A stretch of DNA of 64,000 bases from Parabacteroides chongii (GTDB lineage Bacteria > Bacteroidota > Bacteroidia > Bacteroidales > Tannerellaceae), in NCBI RefSeq assembly GCF_029581355.1, contig NZ_CP120849.1:2078501-2142500 (forward strand), in the 5' to 3' direction. Below, one piece after another: positions 8,616-16,546 of the stretch. The stretch's first letter is position 1. Each line of letters starts with the position of its first letter. Under the pieces are notes generated by a model. The model was not told the origin of the DNA and searched no databases. It saw only the letters and a program-made list of their open reading frames with translations. A program made the position numbers and the translations under genes.

Positions 8616-8628
8616 TATCTTTGTACGA
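8613..8628 (+). promoter_or_regulatory. Promoter of the zinc-binding-protein operon with overlapping palindrome
   Basis: A Bacteroidetes -7 element TATCTTTG lies at 8616-8623, 24 bp before the start codon. The inverted repeat TCGTA-N6-TACGA at 8613-8628 overlaps it exactly and is placed where a repressor such as Zur or Fur would block initiation. The regulator is inferred from the gene's function, not seen. Confidence 0.6.
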
Positions 8629-8647
8629 ATTGTGATAGAAATAAAAG

Positions 8648-9571
8648 ATGAAACAAACGAGTATAATAATCACTATCTTCTCGATTCTGCTGTTGACGGC
8701 TTGTGTGACCAAACAGACGGATGAGAAAATTGTAACGGTTACGATCGAGCCCCAGCGTTATTTTGCAGAGCAGATTGCAGGGGATAAATTCAAGATCAAT
8801 TGTGTGGTCCCTGCCGGGCAAAGTCCTGAAACATACGATCCTACTCCCCAGCAGATGATCCAGGTCGGCAGAAGTGTCGCATACCTTCAAATCGGACATA
8901 TCGGTTTTGAGCTGGCGTGGATGGATAAGATACGTGAGAATAATCCGAAACTGACGTTCTTTGATACTTCGGAAGGGTTTAACCTGTTGAAAGAGACAGA
9001 GGAAGAACACGACCATGATCATGGTACACACGATCATGATGCCCATGCCGGAGAGGGAACGCATCACCATCATCATCACGGTGGCGTGGACCCGCATATC
9101 TGGAGCTCCATTGCCGGGGCTAAAGCGATTGCCTGGAATACATTGAACGCTTTTATCGCGTTGGATCCGGATAATACGGATTATTTCTGGCAGAATTATA
9201 ATAAATTATCGGACGAGCTAGATAAAACGGATGCGGAGATCAAAAAACTGCTCGATCCGCTGACTGACCGTACATTTATTATTTACCATCCGGCACTGAC
9301 CTATTTTGCGGGTGAGTTCGATTTCACGCAGCTTTGCATCGAGATGGATGGCAAAGAACCTTCGCCAGCCCAGTTGAAGCAACTGGTGGAAACGGCTCGT
9401 GCCAATAATGCCCGTGTCGTATTTATCCAGCAGGAGTTCGACCAGAAGAATGCCGAACTGATTGCCAGGGAAACGGGTTGTAAACTGACGGTGATCAATC
9501 CGCTGGCGTATGACTGGCCTAAAGAAATGATTCATATAGCAAAAGCATTGGCAGATGGACAAGCTCATTGA
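8648..9571 (+). CDS. znuA: Zinc/manganese ABC transporter substrate-binding lipoprotein (ZnuA/TroA-like)
   Basis: 307 residues. Lipoprotein signal with lipobox LLLTAC (Cys19). The cluster A-I fold is shown by VPAGQSPETYDPTPQQM, HIGFELAW (candidate ligand His84), VDPHIWSS (His150) and IYHPALTYFAGEF. Residues 121-144 are an extremely His/Asp-rich loop with a run of six histidines, typical of ZnuA proteins that collect zinc. Oddly, the position that is usually the first His ligand (DPHxYEPTP) is Glu61 here. It captures metal outside the membrane and hands it to an inner-membrane permease. The last 17 bp overlap the ATPase gene, so the two are translationally coupled. Confidence 0.9.
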   Translation: MKQTSIIITIFSILLLTACVTKQTDEKIVTVTIEPQRYFAEQIAGDKFKINCVVPAGQSPETYDPTPQQMIQVGRSVAYLQIGHIGFELAWMDKIRENNPKLTFFDTSEGFNLLKETEEEHDHDHGTHDHDAHAGEGTHHHHHHGGVDPHIWSSIAGAKAIAWNTLNAFIALDPDNTDYFWQNYNKLSDELDKTDAEIKKLLDPLTDRTFIIYHPALTYFAGEFDFTQLCIEMDGKEPSPAQLKQLVETARANNARVVFIQQEFDQKNAELIARETGCKLTVINPLAYDWPKEMIHIAKALADGQAH

Positions 9572-10313
9572 AATAGATCATATAACAGCCGCTTACGGGA
9601 ATAAGGTTGTTTTGAAAGATGTCTCCCTGACCGTGTGGAAGAATGATTTCCTGGGAATAATAGGACCTAACGGGGGAGGTAAGACTACTTTGCTGAAGGT
9701 GATCCTCGGGTTGCTGCAGCCGGTATCCGGTGCCATCCGTTTCTTTCGGGACGGGACGGAAGTTTCTTCTTTACGGATCGGTTATCTGCCGCAGTTGAAT
9801 AACATAGACCGTAAATTCCCTATCTCTGTCTGGGAGGTGGTCGCTTCGGGACTGGCAGCAGAAAAGCCCCGTTTCCGTTCGTATACGGACGCTCAGAAAA
9901 AGCGTATCGAAGAGGTGATCCATCAGATGGGATTGGAAGACCTGTACACCCGTTCGATCGGTGAGTTGTCGGGAGGACAGTTACAGCGTGTTTTGCTGGG
10001 ACGTTCTATCGTTTCCCGTCCGCAGCTTCTGATCCTGGACGAACCGAATTCGTATGTCGATAAACGCTTTGAATCTCGTTTTTATCAGTTACTGGAGGAG
10101 ATCAATAAAGAGAGTGCGATCATTCTGGTATCTCATGACATCGGAACGGTGCTGGCGATGGTCAAAAATATCGCCTGCGTGAACGAGACGTTGCACTATC
10201 ATCCCGGCGCGGATGTATCCGAAGAATGGCTCGGTGAGAAATATGCCTGTCCGATCGAATTGATCGGGCATGGTAATTTGCCGCATCGCGTATTGAAAAC
10301 ACACGAACATTAA
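9555..10313 (+). CDS. znuC: Metal ABC transporter ATP-binding protein (ZnuC-like)
   Basis: 252 residues, full-length ATPase: Walker A GPNGGGKTT at 37-45, Q-loop in GYLPQ, signature LSGGQLQR near 140, Walker B LLILDEP, and switch His in LVSHD. The D-loop region reads NSYVDKRF rather than the usual TAGVD. It would power metal import with the binding protein encoded by the overlapping upstream gene. The expected permease (ZnuB) is not next to it: the next gene encodes a 68-residue membrane protein far too small for the role. The permease must be encoded elsewhere, or this ATPase works with another transporter. Confidence 0.9.
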   Translation: MDKLIEIDHITAAYGNKVVLKDVSLTVWKNDFLGIIGPNGGGKTTLLKVILGLLQPVSGAIRFFRDGTEVSSLRIGYLPQLNNIDRKFPISVWEVVASGLAAEKPRFRSYTDAQKKRIEEVIHQMGLEDLYTRSIGELSGGQLQRVLLGRSIVSRPQLLILDEPNSYVDKRFESRFYQLLEEINKESAIILVSHDIGTVLAMVKNIACVNETLHYHPGADVSEEWLGEKYACPIELIGHGNLPHRVLKTHEH

Positions 10314-10324
10314 TATTCTTTTTC

Positions 10325-10531
10325 ATGTCGCACACACTTTGTTTAATCTCACTGCCGGAAATCGGGTTTATTGTCGGTATTGCCGTAATCCTGTTCGGAT
10401 GCAAGGCGGTCATGCAGAATCCTTTTATCTCCCGCGGGCAGAAAATCGTATGGATACTGATCATCGTTGTATTGAACTGGATCGGACTGTTATGGTATTA
10501 TTATACCTATTATATGAAGAATAAAGACTAA
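10325..10531 (+). CDS. Small two-helix membrane protein, PLDc_N-like
   Basis: 68 residues with two hydrophobic segments (about 9-25, GFIVGIAVILFGCKAVM, and 40-60, IVWILIIVVLNWIGLLWYYY). The pattern of a first helix, a short polar loop, then a helix ending in W-x-G-x-x-x-Y-Y-x-x-Y resembles the phospholipase-D N-terminal (PLDc_N) type of small membrane protein. It starts 11 bp after the ATPase stop and ends 3 bp before the epimerase, so it is probably co-transcribed. Role unknown; much too short to be the missing permease. Confidence 0.7.
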   Translation: MSHTLCLISLPEIGFIVGIAVILFGCKAVMQNPFISRGQKIVWILIIVVLNWIGLLWYYYTYYMKNKD

Positions 10532-10534
10532 GAT

Positions 10535-11542
10535 ATGAAGATACTGATTACAGGAGCAAGCGGATTTATCGGTGGCTTTTTGGTAAAAGAGGCGTTGCGC
10601 CGGGGATATGAGACGTGGGCAGGAATACGTGCTACGAGTAGTCGTGAGAACCTGCAGGATGAACGGATTCGTTTTATCGATCTGAAATATAATAACCGGG
10701 AGGCATTGACTGCCCAGTTGGCTGATTTTGCCCGTGAACAGGGAGGATGGGATTATGTAATCCACAACGCCGGACTGACCAAGACGTTGGATAAACGAAA
10801 CTTCTTCCGTATTAATGCAGAGAATACGCAAAATCTGATAGAAGCATTGGCAGCAGCTGATTGCCAGCCGAAAAAATTCCTGTTGATGAGTAGCCTGAGC
10901 AGCTATGGACAGGGAGATGAAAAGACTTTCCACCCGATCCGCCTGGATGATCCTCAGCGACCGGACACTGCTTATGGGCAGAGTAAGTTGGAGGCGGAGA
11001 ACTTTATACGTAACCAATCCTATTTCCCTTATGTGATTCTGCGTCCGACCGGTGTGTATGGTCCCGGCGAGAAGGATTATTTTATGGAGATTAAGAGTGT
11101 GAAGTCCGGATTTGATTTTGCAGTGGGACATACTCCCCAGCGTATTACCTTTATTTATGTAAAAGACCTGGCACGGGTAGCTTTCCTGGCGTTGGAGAAT
11201 GAAGCGATACGTAACCGGCATTATTTTGTCGCGGACGGAGATGTGCATACCGACGAATCCTTTGCCCGGATGATACAGGAGCTATTGGGCAAGAAGCATG
11301 TGCTGCATGCCCGTATCCCGTTGGGGCTGGTGAATGTGGCATGTCATTGTTCCGAATGGATCGGCAAGTTTTTGAATAAAGGCATGACATTGAATACTGA
11401 TAAATATATCATCCTGAAACAGCGCAACTGGATTTGTGATGTCGCACCGCTCCAGGATGAATTAGGTTTTACTCCTGAATATCCCTTGCGTAGAGGGTTG
11501 GAGGAAAGTCTTGAATGGTATCGGAAAGAAGGATGGCTATGA
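10535..11542 (+). CDS. NAD(P)-dependent epimerase/dehydratase family protein (extended SDR)
   Basis: 335 residues. Rossmann dinucleotide motif GASGFIGG at 7-14, NAG in VIHNAGLTK, the catalytic Ser region MSSLSSYG, and YGQSK with catalytic Tyr and Lys spaced as in extended short-chain dehydrogenases, followed by LRPTGVYGPGEKDY. These enzymes act on nucleotide sugars or related substrates in the cytoplasm. The C-terminal region of about 130 residues is family-typical and gives no substrate hint. It forms the last gene of the operon with the ABC proteins. Confidence 0.87.
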   Translation: MKILITGASGFIGGFLVKEALRRGYETWAGIRATSSRENLQDERIRFIDLKYNNREALTAQLADFAREQGGWDYVIHNAGLTKTLDKRNFFRINAENTQNLIEALAAADCQPKKFLLMSSLSSYGQGDEKTFHPIRLDDPQRPDTAYGQSKLEAENFIRNQSYFPYVILRPTGVYGPGEKDYFMEIKSVKSGFDFAVGHTPQRITFIYVKDLARVAFLALENEAIRNRHYFVADGDVHTDESFARMIQELLGKKHVLHARIPLGLVNVACHCSEWIGKFLNKGMTLNTDKYIILKQRNWICDVAPLQDELGFTPEYPLRRGLEESLEWYRKEGWL

Positions 11543-11578
11543 CCCGTTGTTATCCGGTTCTTACCGGATAACGGCTGG

Positions 11579-12382
11579 TCAATCCACTTTCTTTACGGAG
11601 CCTAATCCTGCTTTATCCACATTGACGGTAGGATCTCCTTTATATTTTACAGTTCCCATTCCGGCTATCTCGGCATTAATCCGATCTTTTGCATAAGTTT
11701 CGATCAGACCTTTTCCGGCTATTTCGCACGATAAAGTAGAAAGCTCGTAATCCAATGCATGAATTTTGCCGCTTCCTGCAATTTCGAAATCTGCATTTTC
11801 GCCCGCCCCTTTCAGGTTGAATGTGCCTTTTCCGGCTATTTCACCTTTAAATACTTTTGCATACAGGGCATCTGCGTTCAGTGTGCATTGACCGGCTGTA
11901 CTTATTTCCATTCGGTCGACGGTCACTGTATCTCTTAACTCTATTCTCGTGCTGCCTGCCGTATTGAATTCCACTTTCTCATTGGATGCGAATTTACCGT
12001 TTAGGTTAAATACCTTAATCCCGCCCATATCGGCTTTTTTCAATGCTGAGGAGTTTGTCGTGATTGTAAATTTTGTCGGACGGAACCGGATCTGTTTCTT
12101 GCCCCGTTCTTTAGGGCGGATAACCAGTTTCTCCCCGTCTGTCTTAAATTCAAACAAATCGTAGATGTTTTGATCGACTGTGACGGTCAGAGCCGGAGCG
12201 GACTCCTGCTGTGAATAATTGAATATAATTGCAGAGCCTTGCACATCTATTTCGTTGTAATCGACAATATCGATTGTCTGGGTTATCACGTTTCCGTCAC
12301 CTCTGACGGACGGCATGAAGATACATCCTGAAGCTAGCAACAGGATAACGGACAGTACAGTTAAATAGAGTGTTTGTTTCAT
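11579..12382 (-). CDS. DUF2807 (GIN-domain) lipoprotein, paralogue 1 of 4
   Basis: 267 residues with a lipoprotein signal (LLLASGC, Cys20), unlike its three neighbours, which have signal peptidase I sites. The N-terminal motif GDGNVITQTIDIVDYNEIDVQGSA marks the putative auto-transporter adhesin head domain (DUF2807). The C-terminal half is a repetitive beta-helix-like run whose turns mostly read AGKG or AGSG (EIAGKGTF, EIAGSGKI, EIAGKGLI, EIAGMGTV). It is the second gene of an operon with the paralogue starting at 13177 (9-bp gap). Function unknown; probably surface or periplasmic. Confidence 0.85.
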   Translation of the reverse strand: MKQTLYLTVLSVILLLASGCIFMPSVRGDGNVITQTIDIVDYNEIDVQGSAIIFNYSQQESAPALTVTVDQNIYDLFEFKTDGEKLVIRPKERGKKQIRFRPTKFTITTNSSALKKADMGGIKVFNLNGKFASNEKVEFNTAGSTRIELRDTVTVDRMEISTAGQCTLNADALYAKVFKGEIAGKGTFNLKGAGENADFEIAGSGKIHALDYELSTLSCEIAGKGLIETYAKDRINAEIAGMGTVKYKGDPTVNVDKAGLGSVKKVD

Positions 12383-12391
12383 ATCGTTTTA

Positions 12392-13177
12392 TTATTTTAC
12401 TTCTTCTACGGAGCCTTTGCCCAATACCTTCTGCTGAACAGCTGTCGGCCCTTTGTAGCGGATCTTGCCTTTACCGACAATGTTTGCTTTCAGATTATTG
12501 GTGGGATGAACTTCCATCGAGCCGTTTCCTGTCATTTTACAGCTTAGCTCGGGTACGGCAACTCCGAAAGCCATGATCTCACCGCTGCTGGTGATACTGT
12601 ATGCGCCCTCTTTGGCTTCTCCCTTTTTCAGGTTGATAGTGCCTGAGCCGTTGATGCTGCACTCCAGTTTGTCAGCCTGCAGTTCGTTGATAACCATATT
12701 GGCGCTACCCGAAACATTCAGGTCGAGCTTGCCCATTTTTACCGGCTCTTTCAATTGAACCAGGCAGTTGGAGTTTGCATTGATTTTTAATTCGTCCCCG
12801 GTCAGCAGACTGTTTACCATGAAGTTGGCATTACCCGAAGCTTTCACTTCCTTGAGCCATTTGGAGTTTGTCTTTACGATAAACTTGGTATAATGGTCTA
12901 CTTTAGCCCCTTTGAAACCTACTGAGAGTTCCCGGTCTTTGATATTGATATTGACATATTCATGCAGGTTCTCATCTACAGTCACTTCAATATAGGGTGC
13001 TGCATCCGATTGTTCATAATTGAAATCGATTACCCCATCGATTTTGATTGAATTGTAATCATCAATAGTGATCTTTTTACTGGATAGTTTTCCGTTACCT
13101 TTTACGTGGTCTGCTGCCTGGGCAGTGAATAACAATCCCAATAACATGATAATAGATAATAAACCTTTTGTTCTCAT
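12392..13177 (-). CDS. DUF2807 secreted protein, paralogue 2 of 4
   Basis: 261 residues, signal peptide ending TAQAA near residue 22. It carries the family N-terminal motif GNGKLSSKKITIDDYNSIKIDG and the segment AAPYIEVTVDENLHEYV, followed by a beta-helix-like half whose turns are varied (SGSANM, NGSGTI, TGNGSM, VGKGKI, LGKGSV). First gene of a two-gene operon; a -7 element (TATTTTTG on the minus strand, 13238-13245) lies 60 bp upstream. No catalytic residues are evident, which fits a structural or adhesive role. Confidence 0.85.
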   Translation of the reverse strand: MRTKGLLSIIMLLGLLFTAQAADHVKGNGKLSSKKITIDDYNSIKIDGVIDFNYEQSDAAPYIEVTVDENLHEYVNINIKDRELSVGFKGAKVDHYTKFIVKTNSKWLKEVKASGNANFMVNSLLTGDELKINANSNCLVQLKEPVKMGKLDLNVSGSANMVINELQADKLECSINGSGTINLKKGEAKEGAYSITSSGEIMAFGVAVPELSCKMTGNGSMEVHPTNNLKANIVGKGKIRYKGPTAVQQKVLGKGSVEEVK

Positions 13178-13237
13178 AATTTATTTGTTTAGTATTGCCT
13201 TTCCTTATAATAGACGTATCTTTTATACGACAGGTTA

Positions 13238-13245
13238 CAAAAATA
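13238..13245 (-). promoter_or_regulatory. Putative -7 promoter element for the second DUF2807 operon
   Basis: TATTTTTG on the minus strand fits TAnnTTTG. A clear TTG at the -33 position is not seen. A small hairpin CGTAT-CTTTT-ATACG lies in the leader between it and the start codon at 13177. Confidence 0.4.
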
Positions 13246-13321
13246 GGAGTAATTTAATTCAACTCCTACATTTGTTAAACATTTATAGGGCATTAAACGA
13301 TAGAATTTTGGTCTATAAAAT

Positions 13322-13372
13322 AACCCGGAGATTATCTTTTCACCGTGCGACAGTGAAAAGTAATTCCGGGTT
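13322..13372 (-). terminator. Strong two-part hairpin after the first DUF2807 operon
   Basis: AACCCGGA (13322-13329) pairs with TCCGGGTT (13365-13372), and CTTTTCAC (13336-13343) with GTGAAAAG (13353-13360). On the minus strand the hairpin follows the stop at 13398 by 25 bp and is trailed by ATTTTATAG. It separates the two DUF2807 pairs into two transcription units. Confidence 0.75.
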
Positions 13373-13397
13373 TTCCAACTCCCAATATATTGATTTC

Positions 13398-14222
13398 TTA
13401 GTTTGCCGGATCGATATCGCTGGAACCGCTGGAATGTTTCTTAACTTTTGGATTCCCTTTGTATTTGATGTCACTGCTTCCGGAAGCTGATGCATTCAAA
13501 GATTCCGTAACTGTGATAAAAATATCGCTGCTACCGCTTGCCGAACATTCCAATGTCTTCAAGGTGAAACCATACCCTTTTATATCGCTGCTTCCGCTAC
13601 AGTTGAATTTCCCCTCGTTTGCTTTCCCATTCAGGTACAGGTCGCTGGAGCCTGAAGAGCGGGCTTCTATTCTGTGACATTCCAGATCGCTTGTTTTCAG
13701 GTCACTGGCTCCGCTCAGGTTGATCTTGCATAAATTGGCTATGCGCATCGGTTTTTCCAGGTATACGTCGCTGGCTCCGGATGCGTTGATTTCAATATTA
13801 TCGCCTGATAACGAACTTTTCAGGATAAAATCGATACTGCTGGAAACTCCCAGTTTCTTTAATTCAGTAGAATGGGCTTCTATAGTCAATCTGCTGGGGA
13901 TGATTCTGGTTCCTTTCTCTGTTTCTATTTTTAATATGCCACTTTCTATTTTGAATTTGAGAAGTGGAAGTAGATTTTCATCTATCGTGATCTTTAGACC
14001 GGATTTTCCATTCTGCTGGGTATAATTAACTTGTGGAGATTTATTTTTTCCGGAGAAAAAGCTTCCGTTAATCTCGATGCCCTGGCCTACTATCAGACCG
14101 CTGTAATCGGCTATCTGTATTTCTTTGGTGATAATATTACCGTTCCCTTTGGTCTTTTGTGCGTAACAGCCGACCGTACCAAGTACTACTAATACGATGA
14201 TGGCTAATGCTAATTTTTTCAT
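13398..14222 (-). CDS. DUF2807 secreted protein, paralogue 3 of 4
   Basis: 274 residues with a signal peptide ending near VGCYAQ (a Cys at 19 makes lipidation a weaker alternative). It has the family motif GNGNIITKEIQIADYSGLIVGQG and a longer insertion than its paralogues (SFFSGKNKSPQVNYTQQ). The C-terminal half repeats the turn SGSSDI or SGASDV at least seven times, each followed by a short beta strand, giving a highly regular beta-helix. Such Ser/Asp turns differ from the Gly/Asn turns of its neighbours. Second gene of the operon with 14248, 25-bp gap. Confidence 0.85.
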   Translation of the reverse strand: MKKLALAIIVLVVLGTVGCYAQKTKGNGNIITKEIQIADYSGLIVGQGIEINGSFFSGKNKSPQVNYTQQNGKSGLKITIDENLLPLLKFKIESGILKIETEKGTRIIPSRLTIEAHSTELKKLGVSSSIDFILKSSLSGDNIEINASGASDVYLEKPMRIANLCKINLSGASDLKTSDLECHRIEARSSGSSDLYLNGKANEGKFNCSGSSDIKGYGFTLKTLECSASGSSDIFITVTESLNASASGSSDIKYKGNPKVKKHSSGSSDIDPAN

Positions 14223-14247
14223 GACATTTATTATTTAGTTTGTTCTT

Positions 14248-15060
14248 TTAATTTGCGTCTTTCAGTTTACCTGATCCGATGATACTTTTGCTGGTCGTCG
14301 GATTGCCTTTGTAATAGACATTGCCGCTACCCACAATGTTGGCCTCCAGCTGGTTTTTGGTGTAAGTCTGGATATTACCGCTACCGGCAATATTACATTC
14401 TGTTTTCTCTGTGATGCAATCGAATGCTTTTATGTTGCCGCTTGCCGCCAGGTTGTATTCGGCACGGCTTGCTTTGCCTGCAATCTGGATTGCTCCGCTG
14501 CCCGCTAAACTGCATTCGATCGTATTCAGATTGATATCCGATGCAACGACACTTCCTGAACTGGCTAGGTTGATCTCTATCTTGTTGCCTTCCGCCTTTT
14601 TCTTCAAAAGAATATTGCCGCTGCCAGCCATGTTGATCTCCAGCTTCTCTACATGTATCGGACTGGCAATAATGAAATCGCCGGAAGAGACTACGTTCAG
14701 CTCTTTTAGTTCGCGCGAGTTGCTGATGACCTTGAAAGTGGTCGGTCTCAGATTGTATGTATTACCGTTACGGCTGTTTTCTTTTACCTTTTTCGGGCCG
14801 ACTTTCAGTTCTTTGCCGTCCACTTGCATTTGAAGCAGCGGAAGCAGGTTCTCGTCGATTTGCACTTCCAGGTAAGGAGCAGCATTCGATTGTTCGTAAA
14901 CGAACTCCACAACTCCGACTGTCGATATCTCGTTATAATCACTGATGGAAATTCTTTTTGTAATAACATTTCCGTTGCCGGACACTGTTTCTGTGGTGCG
15001 GGCAAATCCTGTCAGGGTAACCAGTAAACAGGCTATAAGGAGTGATACTTTTGTTTTCAT
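14248..15060 (-). CDS. DUF2807 secreted protein, paralogue 4 of 4
   Basis: 270 residues, signal peptide ending TGFAR near residue 21. Motif GNGNVITKRISISDYNEISTVG, then AAPYLEVQIDENLLPLLQMQVDG. The C-terminal half is a repetitive beta-helix with turns AGSGNI, ASSGSV, AGSGAI, AASGNI, AGSGNI, VGSGNV and IGSGKL. First gene of its operon; a predicted small RNA (15163-15284) is read in the same direction just upstream, and its terminator lies 103 bp before the start. No own promoter was recognised with confidence. Confidence 0.85.
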   Translation of the reverse strand: MKTKVSLLIACLLVTLTGFARTTETVSGNGNVITKRISISDYNEISTVGVVEFVYEQSNAAPYLEVQIDENLLPLLQMQVDGKELKVGPKKVKENSRNGNTYNLRPTTFKVISNSRELKELNVVSSGDFIIASPIHVEKLEINMAGSGNILLKKKAEGNKIEINLASSGSVVASDINLNTIECSLAGSGAIQIAGKASRAEYNLAASGNIKAFDCITEKTECNIAGSGNIQTYTKNQLEANIVGSGNVYYKGNPTTSKSIIGSGKLKDAN

Positions 15061-15162
15061 CTATATTGTTTTTAGTTCTTTATCTTATAAGACGAAGCTA
15101 TTGGCGGAAAGGTTGCAGATTCAGTGAATTATTTTTCAAAAAAGAGAGGGTGCGCAAACAAT

Positions 15163-15198
15163 AAAAAAACCGCGATCCGAAATAATAACGGATGCGGT
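15163..15198 (-). terminator. Intrinsic terminator of small RNA B
   Basis: A 10-bp stem with one bulged base (15169-15179 with 15189-15198) and a 9-nt loop is followed on the minus strand by a run of seven Ts. The plus strand also has TCTTTTT after the stem, so it could act in both directions. Confidence 0.8.
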
Positions 15199-15284
15199 CT
15201 TTTTGCTTCCCAACGAAGCAATCTCACGATTCCTCCTTTGCAAAGACTTGTTAACCTTAGATCTAAAATACTATGAAAAAAACT
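15163..15284 (-). ncRNA. Predicted small RNA B, paralogue of the RNA at 31454
   Basis: Read on the minus strand. Promoter: TTG (15317-15319), 19-bp spacer, TATATTTG (15290-15297); predicted start near 15284. The transcript opens with a block (15248-15282) nearly identical to that of the RNA at 31454, including TTTTTTTCATA and AAGGTTAACAA. It then has the loop CGTGAG (15223-15228) flanked by a weak stem, and ends in a terminator (ACCGC/GCGGT and ATCCG/CGGAT arms) followed by seven Ts at 15169-15163. No reading frame of note. It lies between dus and the DUF2807 operon. Confidence 0.75.
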
Positions 15285-15387
15285 CGATGCAAATATAAGA
15301 GGAAATATATTATATGCAATGTTCTATTGTATCATTTTATTGTAATTTTGTCACTTTATGACGCAAAAGTTACATATTTTGAACGAT

Positions 15388-16377
15388 TTATTCCGTGAGG
15401 CCGAACTTCTCTGGGATAGAATCCATTATGTCAAACAGTTCGGTAACCGTTTCCGCACGAAGCATAGCAACGCGTGTCGGTTTGAAATCGGAAATACCCT
15501 TGAACAGGGGAGTGGCTGCCAGGTGACGGCGGATGTGTAAAATGCCGCGTCGTTCGTCCAGTCTTTCCACACTTTGCATGACCTGTTGCTTGAGGATATC
15601 CAGATACCAGGAGAACTTCTCTTCCGGCAATGCTTCTCCGGTGGTCAGGTAATGTTTTACTTCACGGAATATCCAAGGACGACCGATACTTCCGCGACCG
15701 ATCATCACGCCGTCCACTCCGTAATCTTCGAAACGCTGTTTGCATATTTCTGCTGATGTCACGTCACCGTTTCCGATAATGGGAATATGCATGCGCGGAT
15801 TCTTTTTCACTTCACCGATCAGTGTCCAGTCCGCTTCACCGGTGTACATCTGGGCACGGGTACGGCCATGGATGGAAAGGGCGGCGATACCGCAGTCCTG
15901 CAATTGTTCGGCCAGGTCGACAATGATTTTATTTTCGGCATCCCATCCCAGGCGGGTTTTTACTGTTACGGGGATGCTGACGGCCTTTACCACTTCGCGC
16001 GTTATTTCCAGCATCAGTGGAATATTCCGCAACATACCTGCTCCGGCCCCTTTGCCTGCTACTTTCTTCACCGGGCAACCGAAGTTGATATCGAGAATGT
16101 CGGGGCGGGCGGCTTCGCATATCTTTGCTGCTTCCACCATCGCTTCCACTTCTTTACCATATATCTGTATTGCTACCGGTCGTTCGTCCTCGGCAACGGT
16201 TAGTTTCTCCTGTGTCTTGTTCACGTTGCGGATCAGTGCATCGCTCGATACAAATTCCGTATATACCATGTCGGCACCGAAACGTTTACACATCAAACGG
16301 AAAGAGATGTCCGTCACATCTTCCATCGGTGCCAGGAATACCGGATGTTCACCTAAATCTATTGAGCCTATCTTCAT
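15388..16377 (-). CDS. dusB: tRNA-dihydrouridine synthase (DusB-like)
   Basis: 329 residues, normal length. It reduces uridine to dihydrouridine in tRNA using FMN and NADPH. FMN-binding TIM-barrel motifs are visible: FLAPMEDVTD (residues 14-23), DINFGCPVKK with the catalytic Cys, KTRLGW, SIHGRTRAQMY, IIGNGDVTS and MIGRGSIGRPWIF. The C-terminal helical tRNA-binding domain includes REVKHYLTTGE and RRHLAATPLFKGI. Of the Dus types, the sequence reads closest to DusB. A -7 element TACTTTTG lies on the minus strand at 16397-16404. It is a single-gene unit. Confidence 0.92.
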   Translation of the reverse strand: MKIGSIDLGEHPVFLAPMEDVTDISFRLMCKRFGADMVYTEFVSSDALIRNVNKTQEKLTVAEDERPVAIQIYGKEVEAMVEAAKICEAARPDILDINFGCPVKKVAGKGAGAGMLRNIPLMLEITREVVKAVSIPVTVKTRLGWDAENKIIVDLAEQLQDCGIAALSIHGRTRAQMYTGEADWTLIGEVKKNPRMHIPIIGNGDVTSAEICKQRFEDYGVDGVMIGRGSIGRPWIFREVKHYLTTGEALPEEKFSWYLDILKQQVMQSVERLDERRGILHIRRHLAATPLFKGISDFKPTRVAMLRAETVTELFDIMDSIPEKFGLTE

Positions 16378-16396
16378 ACCTTCTTATTATAGACTG

Positions 16397-16404
16397 CAAA
16401 AGTA
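16397..16404 (-). promoter_or_regulatory. -7 promoter element for dus
   Basis: TACTTTTG on the minus strand, 20 bp before the start codon, fits TAnnTTTG. No TTG is seen at -33. Confidence 0.5.
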
Positions 16405-16449
16405 CTGCTTTTTCCGCGAAGAATTATGATAGAATAGTCTCCAATATAT

Positions 16450-16491
16450 AATCTACTACGTTTTATAGTAGATTAACTATGTGTTGTAGTT
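16450..16491 (+). promoter_or_regulatory. Tandem BlaI-type operators
   Basis: Two inverted repeats with the same geometry: AATCTACTA-N7-TAGTAGATT (16450-16474, perfect 9-bp arms) and AACTA-N7-TAGTT (16475-16491). Their centres are 21 bp apart, two helical turns, so two repressor dimers would sit on one face of the DNA. The second overlaps the -33 element of the blaI promoter. Both share ACTA-N7-TAGT. Autorepression by the BlaI-like protein encoded downstream is inferred. Confidence 0.75.
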
Positions 16492-16519
16492 GTATTACTG
16501 ATTAATATAGTTATATTTG
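16490..16519 (+). promoter_or_regulatory. Promoter of the blaI-blaR1-like operon
   Basis: TTG at 16490-16492, 19-bp spacer, TATATTTG at 16512-16519: a full Bacteroidetes promoter. It shows that a TTG codon at 16517 cannot be the translation start. Confidence 0.75.
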
Positions 16520-16546
16520 GGCATTCCTTTAATAAAACGACAGATT

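Noticed and set aside
10325..10531. Small membrane protein as the missing zinc permease
   Set aside because: 68 residues with two helices cannot replace a permease of about 270 residues with eight or nine helices.
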